Positions 21,171 through 30,227 of a DNA stretch of 64,000 nucleotides are shown one piece after another. The stretch covers positions 124,001 through 188,000 of the forward strand of contig CAWHCT010000019.1 in NCBI GenBank assembly GCA_963827785.1, in the 5' to 3' direction. A program made the position numbers and the translations under genes. Source of the stretch: Site-B1 sp963827785 (GTDB lineage Bacteria; Bacteroidota; Bacteroidia; Flavobacteriales; Flavobacteriaceae). The notes under the pieces were generated by a model. The model was not told where the DNA came from. It saw nothing but the letters and a program-made list of their open reading frames with translations, and searched no databases. Position 1 is the stretch's first letter, and each line of letters opens with the position of its first letter.

Positions 21171-24100
21171 CATCCTCATAATTAGATTCAATAATTGCTC
21201 TTTCAACTTCTTCTTTAGTGATATCTTTTCCAGTTATCATCCATTTAATAAATACTTTAATGGAATTAGATACAGATAATAACAAAGGCAACATAACCAA
21301 TGTTAAAACCGTTGCAATACCAATTCCGTAAGAAATGGAAACTGCCATTGGTTTTAAAAATTGTGCTTGTCTACTTCCTTCTAACAATAAAGGTGCTAAG
21401 CCTGCAATAGTAGTTAATGAGGTTAAGAAGATGGCTCTAAAACGGGATTTTCCTGCTTGTATTAAGGCATCATCAAACTTCATGCCTTCCATTTAAATAT
21501 TGAATTTACCTATTAATACCAGACCATCATTGACCATAATTCCTATTAAAGCAATAATACCTAACCATGATAAAATATTTATAGGAAAGCCATGAACAAA
21601 ATGACCAAAGGCTACTCCAATTAAACTAAACGGAATCAATAACATCAACAACAATGGTTGACTGTAGGTTCTGAAAGTAAAGGCAATAACGATATATATT
21701 AAAATCAAAATTATGGGTCCAACCAATTTAACAGAAGCTGATTGTTTTTATTTGCTTCTCTATTCTGACCTTCATATAATGCAGAAACCGTTGGATATTT
21801 TGATATTATTTCTGGCATAATTCGATCTCTAATATCATCCAAAACATCTGTAGCACTATCGTCCGGAGATTTTAAATCGGCTGTTATTTGAATCTCTCGT
21901 TTACCTTCTAAATGATTGATCGCTACATCACCTCTTTCAATTTTATAAGTAGCAATTTCAGAAAAAGGAACTCTACTTCCAGAAGGTGTAATAATCCACA
22001 TATCATCTAAATCCTTAATAGACGAACGGTCTTCCTTTTTATATCGAACCCAAACTTTGATTTCATCTTGTCCACGTTGAAAACGTTGTGCTTGAAACCC
22101 AAAGAAACCAGAGCGAACCTGACTCATTATGCTTTGAAGATTTAAACCCAAAATATTGGCTTTATCTTTTAACTGGATTTGAATTTCCTTAATTCCAGCA
22201 GGATCATTGTCTGAAACATCTTTTAAAACTGAATTACATTTCCAATTCAGATTTCAATTCGGCTTTAGCCGCTTTAAGTTCTGTTATATTATTTCCTAAA
22301 AGAGAAACCGCAACAGGACTTCCTCCAAAATTTCCACCAGATCCAAATATCAAACTTTCAACACCATACACTTTTCCAGTTAAATCTCGTATTTTATTGG
22401 TTACTTCCTGCGATTCTAAATCGCCTCTTAACTCACCAGGCAATAAATTAACCGTTAAAGATGCATTGGAAGTACCCGGACCAATTCGTTTTATAACATT
22501 CTGAACCACAGATTGCCCATCAAACTGTTCTTTATCGTATTCTTCATTGACTATCCAAACCTTTTCTTCGATGCTCGAAATGATTGAATCTGTAATCATT
22601 TCGTTTGTCCCTTGTGGCATTTTAAGTTCTATAGATACTCTATCACTTGCAATTCTAGGGAAAAATGAGGTACCAACAATTCCGCCTCCAATGGCTCCAA
22701 TACTAAATATTAATAAGGCAATTGGAATGGCAAACCCAAAAATTTTTTCTTAAGAAAAACGTTAAATAAGGAACATAAACCGCATCTCTAAAATTTATTA
22801 AATATTTATCTGCTCCTTTATTTAATTTAATAAAAAATGCATTGAATTTATTTGGATGCCTGTCTTTTCGCTGCAGCGCTTTTGAATGTGCTACGTGAGC
22901 AGGTAAAATTATTAAAGCTTCTATCATCGAAACCAACAAGGTTAAAATAACGACCGTTGAAACTTCACCAAAAAACTCACCAATTCTTCCATCTAAAAAG
23001 AAAGAACGTAGAAAAAGCAATCATGGTAGTCAATAATGCTGAAACAACTGGTGGTAATACTTCTACAGTTCCATCTATGGCAGCTCTTATTGGTGATTTA
23101 CCTTTTTCATAATGATGATAAATATTTTCTCCAATTACAATACCATCATCCACCAAAATACCAATCACGATAATCATCCCGAAAAGCGATAATACATTAA
23201 TGGTTACTCCCAATTGAGCTGCGAAAATAAACATCCCGAAGAATGAGATTGGAAGCCCAAAAGCAACCCAAAATGCCAAACGTGCATTTAAAAATATAGC
23301 CAAAAAGAATAAAACCAATAACACTCCCATAATGGCATTCTTCACCAACAATTCTGTACGTTGGTTTAAAGTAATAGATGAATCACTTGACACATTTAAC
23401 TTGAACATTGTCGTGCTGCTGATTGAATTTATCAATGTATTGTCTTAACATCTTCTGCAGAGACAATTAGATCTTCACTATTGGTGTTACTCACTGAAAT
23501 ATTAATGGATTTTTTACCATTAAAATAAATTCTATCAGGCGTTTCAGACCAGGTGTCCTGCACATCTGCCACATCTTTTAATCTGATGATATTTCCATTA
23601 GATTCTGCTCGAACAATAATATCATAAAGTTCGTCTCCATAATACGAACGGTTTCTGGCTCTAATTAAATAATCCTCTTCACTGGTTTTAATATTTCCAC
23701 CCGTAATTAAGATATTGGTTCTGCTTACGGCATTGGCAACATCTTGAAATGACAAATTATAGGCTCTTAAATCGTTTTCTCTTACAGAAATCGCTATTTC
23801 TTCTTCTGGAAAACCAGAGATAGATACTTGTGAAATACCTTCAATACCTCGTAAATCGTTTTCGACAGTTCTGGCATATTGCTTTAAGGTCGATAAAGGA
23901 ATATTATCACCACTTAAAGTAAAACTGATTGTTTGCCTTGTGGTTTCAACTTTTGCAATAACAGGAGGTTCCATACCACTTGGAAAGGAAGGAACTCTAT
24001 CTACTGCGTTTTTAACATCTGTAGAACAACATCAATGTTTTTGCCTTTTTCTGTCTCTACACTAATTGCTGCAGAATTTTCCTGTGATACAGAAGTGACA

Positions 24101-24339
24101 CGTTCCACACCAACAATACCCTTTAGGTTGTCTTCAATTTTAAGTACAACACCTTCTTCCATTTCTGCTGGTGATGCGCCTGGATAAGTGAGACTAATCT
24201 GAATTAATTTTGAATCTGTTAATGGGAAAAACGATGATTTCATCGATTTTGCACCTATAGCTCCAAATACTAGAAAAGCTAATATCGTTACATTAACAGC
24301 AACAGGAAATTTTATAAAATAACTTATGACTTTTTTCAT
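21157..24339 (-). CDS. RND efflux permease 2 (HAE1-like), many frameshifts
   Basis: This is the proton-driven pump of the second efflux system, about 1060 residues. It starts MKKVISYFIKFPVAVNVTIL, includes LTYPGASPAEMEEGV, the TM4 segment VIGILVDDGIVIGENIYHHYEKG with the paired acidic residues, and in the second half IIALIGIMVNDGLVLIGKFN. The end is YEDDELH. Frame changes occur near 23990, 23440, 23000, 22710, 22225, 21730 and 21490, with continuous protein across each. Downstream of the MFP gene by 11 bp and overlapping TolC2, it forms a classic operon under the MarR regulator. Confidence 0.88.
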
Positions 24340-24350
24340 CTGTAATTCTG

Positions 24351-25468
24351 TTATTGCTTGTCTTCAAAGATTTTTACTTGCATGCCTTGATACGCTCCAG
24401 GTGTTGGTTTTGACAACAATAATGTCCCATTTTCAATACCTTTGATTACAGCACTTTCCGCCGAGAAATAAACGGGATCTACATCTATTAAATCTAAAAT
24501 TGAATCTCTTACAATATAACAATTGCTTATTATCCACCAATAATTTTCTGGAAATTTCAATGGCATCTTTTTCACTTCTTGCCGATAAATTAGCTTCCAA
24601 ATAAGTGCCTTCTCTTAAATCGCTGTGGGCTACTTGAATGTAGGCTTTAATAGTTTGAGAGGTTGCATCCACTTTCCCATTAATTCTGATCACTTTTCCC
24701 GTATACTCTTTTGTTTTTTCATGATTATGAAGCTTCACAGTATTGCCTTTCTTTAACAAATCGGCAAATTCGGCATTAACAGATACTTCCATTTCATACA
24801 CACTTGGGTCGATAAATTCACCTAACTTCTGCCCTGCTCTAACCAAAGTTCCCGGAGTTACTAAAGCTTCAGTTAAAATCCCATTATAAGGTGCTTTTAA
24901 ATTGTATTTCCCCAATTTTACTTCAAGGTTTTTCACATTGAAGTAAGCCGAATTAATTCCCCTTCCGGAAATAAAGAACTTTTCCTTATCTGAATTTAAA
25001 GCTGGCAATTCGGGTGTGGTTTTATTGATATCAAAGCTATTTAAATAGGCCTGCCATTTTTGATATTCATCAGGATAATCCAAACGAATATCTGGCATTA
25101 TGGAAGTTAGAACTATTATAAAAATTACTTTTTTGCGATTGGAGATTTGCATAGAACTCATCACTATTTATTCTGATGATATTCTCGCCTTTATAATAGG
25201 AAGTACCTGCTTTGAATTCTTTAGTTGATGGTTTTAGAACACCTTGAACTTCTGCATATAACTCGATTTTATGTTTTGCAGTCAGGTTCCCACTGGTTGT
25301 AATTATAATAGGAATGTCTTTGTTTTGAACTTCTTCAACAAATACAGTCTTGACAATTTTATCGAAGGATGGTTTTGGCTTCTTTTTGTTATCAATTAGA
25401 TACTTAGCAATAAACACGGCTCCTACTAACAATAAAACACCTAATACAATGGATATTATTTTTCTCAT
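24351..25468 (-). CDS. RND periplasmic adaptor 2, frameshifted
   Basis: HlyD-type membrane fusion protein for RND2. It has an N-terminal anchor (MRKIISIVLGVLLLVGAVFIA), the first beta-strand block VFVEEVQNKDIPIIITTSGN, lipoyl and barrel parts including LKAPYNGILTEALVTPGTLV and GKVIRINGKVDATSQT, and the end PGAYQGMQVKIFEDKQ. Breaks near 25110 and 24525 are bridged by continuous protein. About 372 residues. It lies 9 bp downstream of marR. Confidence 0.86.
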
Positions 25469-25477
25469 TTTGATTGG

Positions 25478-25944
25478 TTATATAGATTCTATTTCAGAAT
25501 CAAAATTAGATTGAATTTTCTTTAAAGTTTTAATTATTTGTTGTTTCTCTGAAGTAGAAATATTCTGCTCCATCGTTTTAATCATATCATTAATGGCTGG
25601 TTTACACTTTTTAAATGTTTCTTTACCGAAATCGGTTAAATACACATGATTAATGCGCTTGTCTTCTTTACATTGCTTTCTTACGATATAATCTTTCTTC
25701 TCCATTTTTGAAAGCAAACGTGTGAGTGATGATTTATTACGCAAGTGTTAAATAGGCTAATTCGTTTTGACTTAAACCATCATTATCATGCAAGCGCTTT
25801 AAAACTATCATCTGTTCTTTGGATAAATCCAGACCATGATTGTTGAAATTTTCCTGTAAATAATATTCTAAAATCTTAACAGTCCTTCCTAACCAAGGAC
25901 CAATGGAGTTTTCAAAATCGACTACTATGACTTTCAGATTTCAT
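25478..25944 (-). CDS. MarR-family transcriptional regulator, frameshifted
   Basis: A winged-helix regulator of about 155 residues. Reading from the ATG at 25944 (MKSESHSS), a break near 25910 leads to VDFENSIGPWLGRTVKILE, then GLDLSKEQMIVLKRLHDNDG, NELAYLTLA, and, after a second break near 25740, RNKSSLTRLLSKMEKKDYI (recognition helix) and the wing KEDKRINHVYLTDFGK. It heads the MFP-RND-tolC operon and very likely represses it through the 40-bp palindrome just upstream. The ligand is probably a substrate of the pump. Confidence 0.87.
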
Positions 25945-25948
25945 TTTG

Positions 25949-25999
25949 CAAATATAAAAAAAACTTTAAATAGTTGCATATGCAACTATTTAAAGTTTT
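25949..25999 (-). promoter_or_regulatory. marR promoter with 40-bp perfect palindrome
   Basis: A perfect palindrome spans 25960-25999 (20-nt arms meeting at GTTGCAT/ATGCAAC). It lies directly upstream of a perfect -7 element TATATTTG (minus strand, 25949-25956). The TTGCATATGCAA core is typical of MarR operators, and the placement would block promoter access, so autorepression is likely. The same palindrome could also act as a terminator for a transcript on either strand. Confidence 0.75.
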
Positions 26000-26033
26000 A
26001 TGTAATGTAAAATCAGCTTAACCTAAAGAAACT

Positions 26034-26546
26034 TTATAATCTTGAAAGCTGTCTGTTAAACGCCCTTAGGTGATTGTTAGAGGCACGAAGTAAATTAGAA
26101 TATACTTGCCTAATGTATTCATCATTTGTGTTTGCAATAGCTTTTTCTAAATCTGCAATATCTGTTTCTTCAATTAGTATTCCTACTAGAAAAGCATCAT
26201 GCCTTGATTTCCCTCCTTTTTCGATTAAATTATTATACATTTTTTGCAAATCGTCATTATAAAAAACACCTCTTTTATCGCTTAATTTATATTCAAAATT
26301 ATGATCATCAAGTAAGGTTTGTATCATGTCCATATGTTGTTGTTCACTTTGTTTAATATTATTGAACACTTTTAAATTCCACATGTCATCTAAATACTCA
26401 TAAACATCTCTGGCTACTTTTTCTTCTTCTAGCATAAATTTCATGTCAGCAATTGTTTGTTCTGTATGAGATGTATTTTGACTAAAACTATTCATGCTAA
26501 ATAAGATTAAAAGTATAATTACTGTTTTATTGATTACATTGCTCAT
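26034..26546 (-). CDS. DUF2202 ferritin-like protein (secreted)
   Basis: The 170-residue protein has a signal peptide ending near SFSQ, then a four-helix ferritin-like DUF2202 domain. Candidate di-iron or metal ligands are the repeated FMLEEEKVARDVYEYL, EQQHMDMIQ, EETDIADLE and NNHLRAF, that is Glu-x6-Tyr and Glu-x2-His patterns. It overlaps the end of the next DUF2202 gene by 20 bp, so translation is probably coupled. The biochemical role of the family is unknown; a link to metal or peroxide handling is plausible from the fold. Frame intact. Confidence 0.85.
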   Translation of the reverse strand: MSNVINKTVIILLILFSMNSFSQNTSHTEQTIADMKFMLEEEKVARDVYEYLDDMWNLKVFNNIKQSEQQHMDMIQTLLDDHNFEYKLSDKRGVFYNDDLQKMYNNLIEKGGKSRHDAFLVGILIEETDIADLEKAIANTNDEYIRQVYSNLLRASNNHLRAFNRQLSRL

Positions 26547-27180
26547 GATTACTACTTATTATAAGGTTATATTCTTCTTGAGTTAAAAATTGTGGTGTAT
26601 AGCTATTTCCTGAATTTTCAATTGATGATACAAAACTCCTTAAATGGTTTCTTGAGCCACATTGAAGACTGCCAAAAACATCTTTTAAAGCAGTATTGGA
26701 TGTGGCATCAATATATTCTTGTAAGTCTACAATATCCAAGTCTTCAATTGTTGCTCCAATTTGCAAGGCATTTTCTGTACTTAAACTACCTTCAATTGCA
26801 AACTGATCAAATAAAGCCTGAAGTTCCGAGTCAAAGAACTCACCATCAGGTAAAATTGAATAATCAATCATATTCACATCTAACAAATTGATAATAGCAT
26901 CCATATGACTTTGCTCGCTGTTGCCAATGTTTGAAAATAGGTTTATATTCCATAAATCATTTAGAAATTTATAAGTATCTCTGGCCAGTTTTTCTTCTTC
27001 CAACATAAATAATAAAGCATCGGTATCCGCTTCTGTTAAATCCTCATTCTGTATGTTGTCTGTTTCAATTAAATTGTTTTCAACATTCATTCCATTAAAA
27101 TCATCATTATCAGAACAGGACATCATGAAACCAACAAATAAGAAGCTGGCAAGAATAGAATATACTTTGATAATTCTCAT
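26527..27180 (-). CDS. DUF2202 ferritin-like lipoprotein
   Basis: I chose MRIIKVYSILASFLFVGFMMS at 27180 because it gives a clean lipoprotein leader with Cys in the MMSCSD lipobox, and the longer frame upstream adds only an unlikely basic stretch. The DUF2202 helices mirror the downstream paralogue: LFMLEEEKLARDTYKFL, SEQSHMDAI, EDLDIVDLQ and RNHLRSF. About 217 residues. The pair (one lipoprotein, one soluble secreted protein) looks like a tandem duplication with a division of location. Confidence 0.85.
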   Translation of the reverse strand: MRIIKVYSILASFLFVGFMMSCSDNDDFNGMNVENNLIETDNIQNEDLTEADTDALLFMLEEEKLARDTYKFLNDLWNINLFSNIGNSEQSHMDAIINLLDVNMIDYSILPDGEFFDSELQALFDQFAIEGSLSTENALQIGATIEDLDIVDLQEYIDATSNTALKDVFGSLQCGSRNHLRSFVSSIENSGNSYTPQFLTQEEYNLIISSNHEQCNQ

Positions 27181-27256
27181 AATTAATCTATTTATAATTT
27201 GGTGTAAAATTCTGAAAAACAGAAACATAATTACGCAACAAAGGATACAGTAGTAT

Positions 27257-27270
27257 GCAACATTAGTTAC
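27257..27270. promoter_or_regulatory. Possible additional GTAAC-type operator upstream of the DUF2202 genes
   Basis: GCAAC-ATTA-GTTAC has one mismatch to the palindrome. It does not show the exact 22-bp spacing seen elsewhere; the nearest minus-strand -7-like box, TATGTTTC, is at 27222-27229. Confidence 0.35.
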
Positions 27271-27313
27271 TTTAAATTATACATTAAAGACTTTTGTGTC
27301 TTTTTTTAAAATT

Positions 27314-27357
27314 GTGACATTTATCACATTTAGAATCCAAAATTGAACATATTTTTA
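27314..27357 (+). promoter_or_regulatory. Operator-promoter module upstream of the copper-receptor operon
   Basis: Palindrome GTGAC-ATTT-ATCAC (27314-27327, inside the CRP-like TGTGA-N6-TCACA), 22-bp gap, -7-like TATTTTTA at 27350-27357. The predicted start site falls at about the ATG, so the mRNA may be nearly leaderless. Confidence 0.65.
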
Positions 27358-27361
27358 GCCT

Positions 27362-27736
27362 ATGATTATGAGTTCAAAAATCCTATCCATAATTTTGACC
27401 ACAATTATACTATTTAGTAGCATGAGGGTTAGTTTTACCTATGCCTACTATCAACTGGATCCTATTGGTTTTATAGAAAACTTATGTGAAAATAAAGACA
27501 AGCCCGAATTACAATGTAACGGTAAATGTCATTTAAAAAAGGTAGCTGAAAGCAATTCTGAAAACCAACAAAATCCTCCTAAGTTCACATCCTTAAAAGA
27601 AATCACTTTTTTTGTTGTAGATATATTTGAAATAACTTTTATAAGCATAAAATATTCATCAAATAAAAACTTTGAATATAAAAACCTTTATGCCTTTTCA
27701 GGGATCCATAAAATTGACAGACCTCCTCAGATATAA
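27362..27736 (+). CDS. Small exported protein with CNGKCHLKK motif
   Basis: The 124-residue protein has an N-terminal hydrophobic leader (ILTTIILFSSMRVSFTYAYY) followed by FIENLCENKD and the motif QCNGKCHLKK, a Cys-x8-Cys-x3-Cys-His arrangement suited to binding a soft metal. The rest is polar. The ATG at 27368 is an alternative start. It is 67 bp upstream of a TonB receptor of the OprC/NosA copper type, so a role in copper binding or delivery is inferred. I know of no assigned function for the family. Confidence 0.72.
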   Translation: MIMSSKILSIILTTIILFSSMRVSFTYAYYQLDPIGFIENLCENKDKPELQCNGKCHLKKVAESNSENQQNPPKFTSLKEITFFVVDIFEITFISIKYSSNKNFEYKNLYAFSGIHKIDRPPQI

Positions 27737-27803
27737 TCTTTACAATTCTACAGTAAGCTAAATTTTTAGCTAAACTCAATTTATTAATAATTAACATTCT
27801 AAT

Positions 27804-29906
27804 ATGAAAATATATTATAGCGTGCTTATGTGCATGCTTATATCCAGCTTGTCAATAGCTCAGCAGAAAAAAGAAACAGCTAAAGACAGTATAATAAATA
27901 AACATGTCCAACTTGATGAAATAATTGTTGTAGGAAATGCAAAAACAGACCCTATTCACACAACGGAGTTTTATAATAATGAAGAAAAAGTCGTTCAACC
28001 AAAGAACGTAGCAGATCTGTTTAACGATATTAATGGATTCTCTGTGATAAAACGCGGTAATTATGCTATTGATCCAACCTTCAGGGCTTCTCAATATGAA
28101 CAATTAAATATTCAATATGATGGAGGCACAAAAGCTATGCATGCATGCCCTAACCGAATGGATCCTATTACTACACATATAATTCCAGAGGAAATCGCAA
28201 AAATTGAAATAGTTAAAGGTCCATATACAGTGCGATATGGAGCTACTTTTGGAGGAGTCATCAACATGGTCACTCAAAAACCAAATGTGGAAGATCTTGG
28301 ATTCCACGGAAAGGTTTCCGGAGGTTATGAGAGCAATGGTGATTCCTATGTTTCTATGCTTCAATTACAACAGATCAATGAAAAATATGATATTGTTGGT
28401 AATGTGGGTTATAGAGATTTTGGAAATTATGAAGATGGAGATGGAATAGAAATTCCCTCCTCATTCAGAAGTACAGATTATGGCCTAAAAGTTGGTTTTA
28501 ATTTTGACGAAAGTCAACGTTTACAAGCTCATTGGAGGCAATCCTTTGGTAGAGATGTGCTGCACGCCGGGTTACCTATGGACACTGACTATGACAATAG
28601 TAGTATTCTATCATTAGATTATAAAATGACTAATCTTAACGGATTAATTAAAAGCTTAACGGCTAAAGCCTATTATAGTTATGTAGACCACCTCATGACA
28701 AATTTTAGTCGACCATCTTTTATGATGACAGCCGCAGAATCGGCTGTAGAAGCAACAACTATTGGCGGGAAACTGGAATTACAATGGAGCCCATCTGAAA
28801 AATTTACAATATTTAGTGGATTGGATGCACAACATGTAGCTCGAGATGGTGGAAGAACTCGCTTGGTCAAGGTTATGAATGGAAACCCTCTGCCTAATCC
28901 TATGACATTTAACGATAAGGTCTGGCAAGATTCCTATATAACCGATTTAGGAGTATTTACGGAAGCTAAATGGTTTGCAAACAACTCAACCATACTAACT
29001 GCAGGATTTCGATATGATAATGTTAATTCAGATATACAGGACCCAGAAGACGATTTTGCATCATTGTATGATTTAGAAAAGCGCACAGAACATAATTTTA
29101 GCGGAACGGTTTCCGTTAAAAAAATAGTTTCGGATAATTTTACTTTAGAAGCAGCATTTGGTCGTGGAGTACGCTCTGCTAATATGATTGAGCGTTATAT
29201 CAACCATTTTACAGTTGGACAAGATTCTCATGAGTATATTGGCAATCCAAATTTAGATGCAGAGGTAAACAATCAATTCGAAATTGGTTTTAAGGGATTT
29301 GAAATTTTAGGTAATGGCGTTAATAAATTTAGTTATTCAACATCATTCTACTACTCTACCTTCGAAAATTATATAGTTGCAGTTGTAGATGAATCGCTAA
29401 ATAGAAAATATATGCCGATGCTTGAACCACGACATCCAAAAGTGTTTAGAAACTTGGAGAATGCTTATAAGACTGGTTTTGAAATAATGGGTAAATTAGA
29501 TTTTCTAAATGATTATTTCTTTAAAACTGAATTAGCCTATGTGTATGCCAAAAACAATGATTTAAATGAATCTTTACCATTGAGCCCTCCATTTTTAACT
29601 AAGATTAGCGTTGGTTTCGAAAAGGATAAATATTGGGCGAATGCTCAATATAATATCACTTCAAAGCAAGCAAATATTGCAGAAAGTTTTGGTGAAACAG
29701 AAACAGATGGTTACCAAACTTTAGATATAAGATTAGGAGTAAAACCTATGAAAAATGTTATACTCGGACTTGCGGCATTAAATGTATTTGATGAAGCTTA
29801 TCACAATCATTTAAATTTTTCATTTAATAATCAAGCAGATTTTGGTCGTTTACCAATTACAGAACCCGGAAGGAATTTTACAGCTTTTTTGCAATATAAA
29901 TTCTAA
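27804..29906 (+). CDS. TonB-dependent copper receptor (OprC/NosA-like)
   Basis: A 700-residue outer-membrane receptor with signal peptide, a plug (LDEIIVVGNAKTDPIH, VEIVKGPYTVRYGATFGGVI-like block) and a beta-barrel ending in Phe (FTAFLQYKF). The plug contains AMHACPNRMDPITTHI: Cys115 and Met119 form the CxxxM pair, and His296 and Met298 in VDHLMTN form an HxM pair. OprC of Pseudomonas binds copper through CxxxM and HxM, and NosA is the related receptor, so the metal ligands are conserved here. The gene sits in an operator-controlled unit with the CNGKCHLKK protein. Frame intact. Confidence 0.85.
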   Translation: MKIYYSVLMCMLISSLSIAQQKKETAKDSIINKHVQLDEIIVVGNAKTDPIHTTEFYNNEEKVVQPKNVADLFNDINGFSVIKRGNYAIDPTFRASQYEQLNIQYDGGTKAMHACPNRMDPITTHIIPEEIAKIEIVKGPYTVRYGATFGGVINMVTQKPNVEDLGFHGKVSGGYESNGDSYVSMLQLQQINEKYDIVGNVGYRDFGNYEDGDGIEIPSSFRSTDYGLKVGFNFDESQRLQAHWRQSFGRDVLHAGLPMDTDYDNSSILSLDYKMTNLNGLIKSLTAKAYYSYVDHLMTNFSRPSFMMTAAESAVEATTIGGKLELQWSPSEKFTIFSGLDAQHVARDGGRTRLVKVMNGNPLPNPMTFNDKVWQDSYITDLGVFTEAKWFANNSTILTAGFRYDNVNSDIQDPEDDFASLYDLEKRTEHNFSGTVSVKKIVSDNFTLEAAFGRGVRSANMIERYINHFTVGQDSHEYIGNPNLDAEVNNQFEIGFKGFEILGNGVNKFSYSTSFYYSTFENYIVAVVDESLNRKYMPMLEPRHPKVFRNLENAYKTGFEIMGKLDFLNDYFFKTELAYVYAKNNDLNESLPLSPPFLTKISVGFEKDKYWANAQYNITSKQANIAESFGETETDGYQTLDIRLGVKPMKNVILGLAALNVFDEAYHNHLNFSFNNQADFGRLPITEPGRNFTAFLQYKF

Positions 29907-29907
29907 C

Positions 29908-29937
29908 AAAAAAGAGGGCTAAAAAGCCCTCTTTTTT
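29908..29937 (+). terminator. Terminator of the copper-receptor operon
   Basis: A perfect 13-bp stem (AAAAAAGAGGGCT/AGCCCTCTTTTTT) around AAAA, directly after the receptor stop. It can serve both strands and so also the convergent 45-aa gene. Confidence 0.9.
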
Positions 29938-29955
29938 AATTAACACTCTTGTCTT

Positions 29956-30093
29956 TCAAGAATCTTTTTTCTTTTTACCACTGGTCATAAATATAATAAG
30001 TGTCGCAATCAAAATAACACATACAAGGGCAAATATACCAATCATGATGACTCCATTATTCCAGTTATATAGAGCGATAGTTTGATTTATCAT
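29956..30093 (-). CDS. 45-residue single-span membrane peptide under operator control
   Basis: A complete small ORF starting MINQTIALYNWNNGVIMIG, with one membrane helix (IFALVCVILIATLIIFM) and a lysine-rich C-terminus ending KDS. The layout, a short periplasmic N-terminus, one helix and a basic cytoplasmic tail, resembles accessory peptides of respiratory or transport complexes. It stands alone between two terminators, and a perfect operator plus -7-like box lies 21 bp upstream at the same spacing as for the respiratory and sulfur genes. The function is unknown. Confidence 0.7.
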   Translation of the reverse strand: MINQTIALYNWNNGVIMIGIFALVCVILIATLIIFMTSGKKKKDS

Positions 30094-30113
30094 AAGACAG
30101 TTCTTTATTTTTT

Positions 30114-30157
30114 TAAAATTAAGAATGTTGTGAAACCCTATTCATGATATTTATCAT
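30114..30157 (-). promoter_or_regulatory. Operator-promoter module upstream of the 45-aa gene
   Basis: Perfect palindrome ATGAT-ATTT-ATCAT at 30144-30157, identical to the one at 53442, then 22 bp, then TAATTTTA (minus strand) at 30114-30121. Confidence 0.72.
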
Positions 30158-30166
30158 AAATGAATA

Positions 30167-30196
30167 AAAAAAGGGAAGCAAATCTTCCCTTTTTTG
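30167..30196 (-). terminator. Terminator of the cstB-like gene
   Basis: AAAAAAGGGAAG pairs perfectly with CTTCCCTTTTTT around CAAAT, 32 bp beyond the stop of the minus-strand gene. Confidence 0.85.
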
Positions 30197-30227
30197 TAAT
30201 TAATCATTAAAAATATATCAAAACTTA

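Noticed and set aside
27313..27328. TGTGA-N6-TCACA read as a cAMP-CRP site
   Set aside because: It fits the general operator family of this window, including the exact 22-bp gap to the -7 box, so a separate cAMP regulator need not be invoked.
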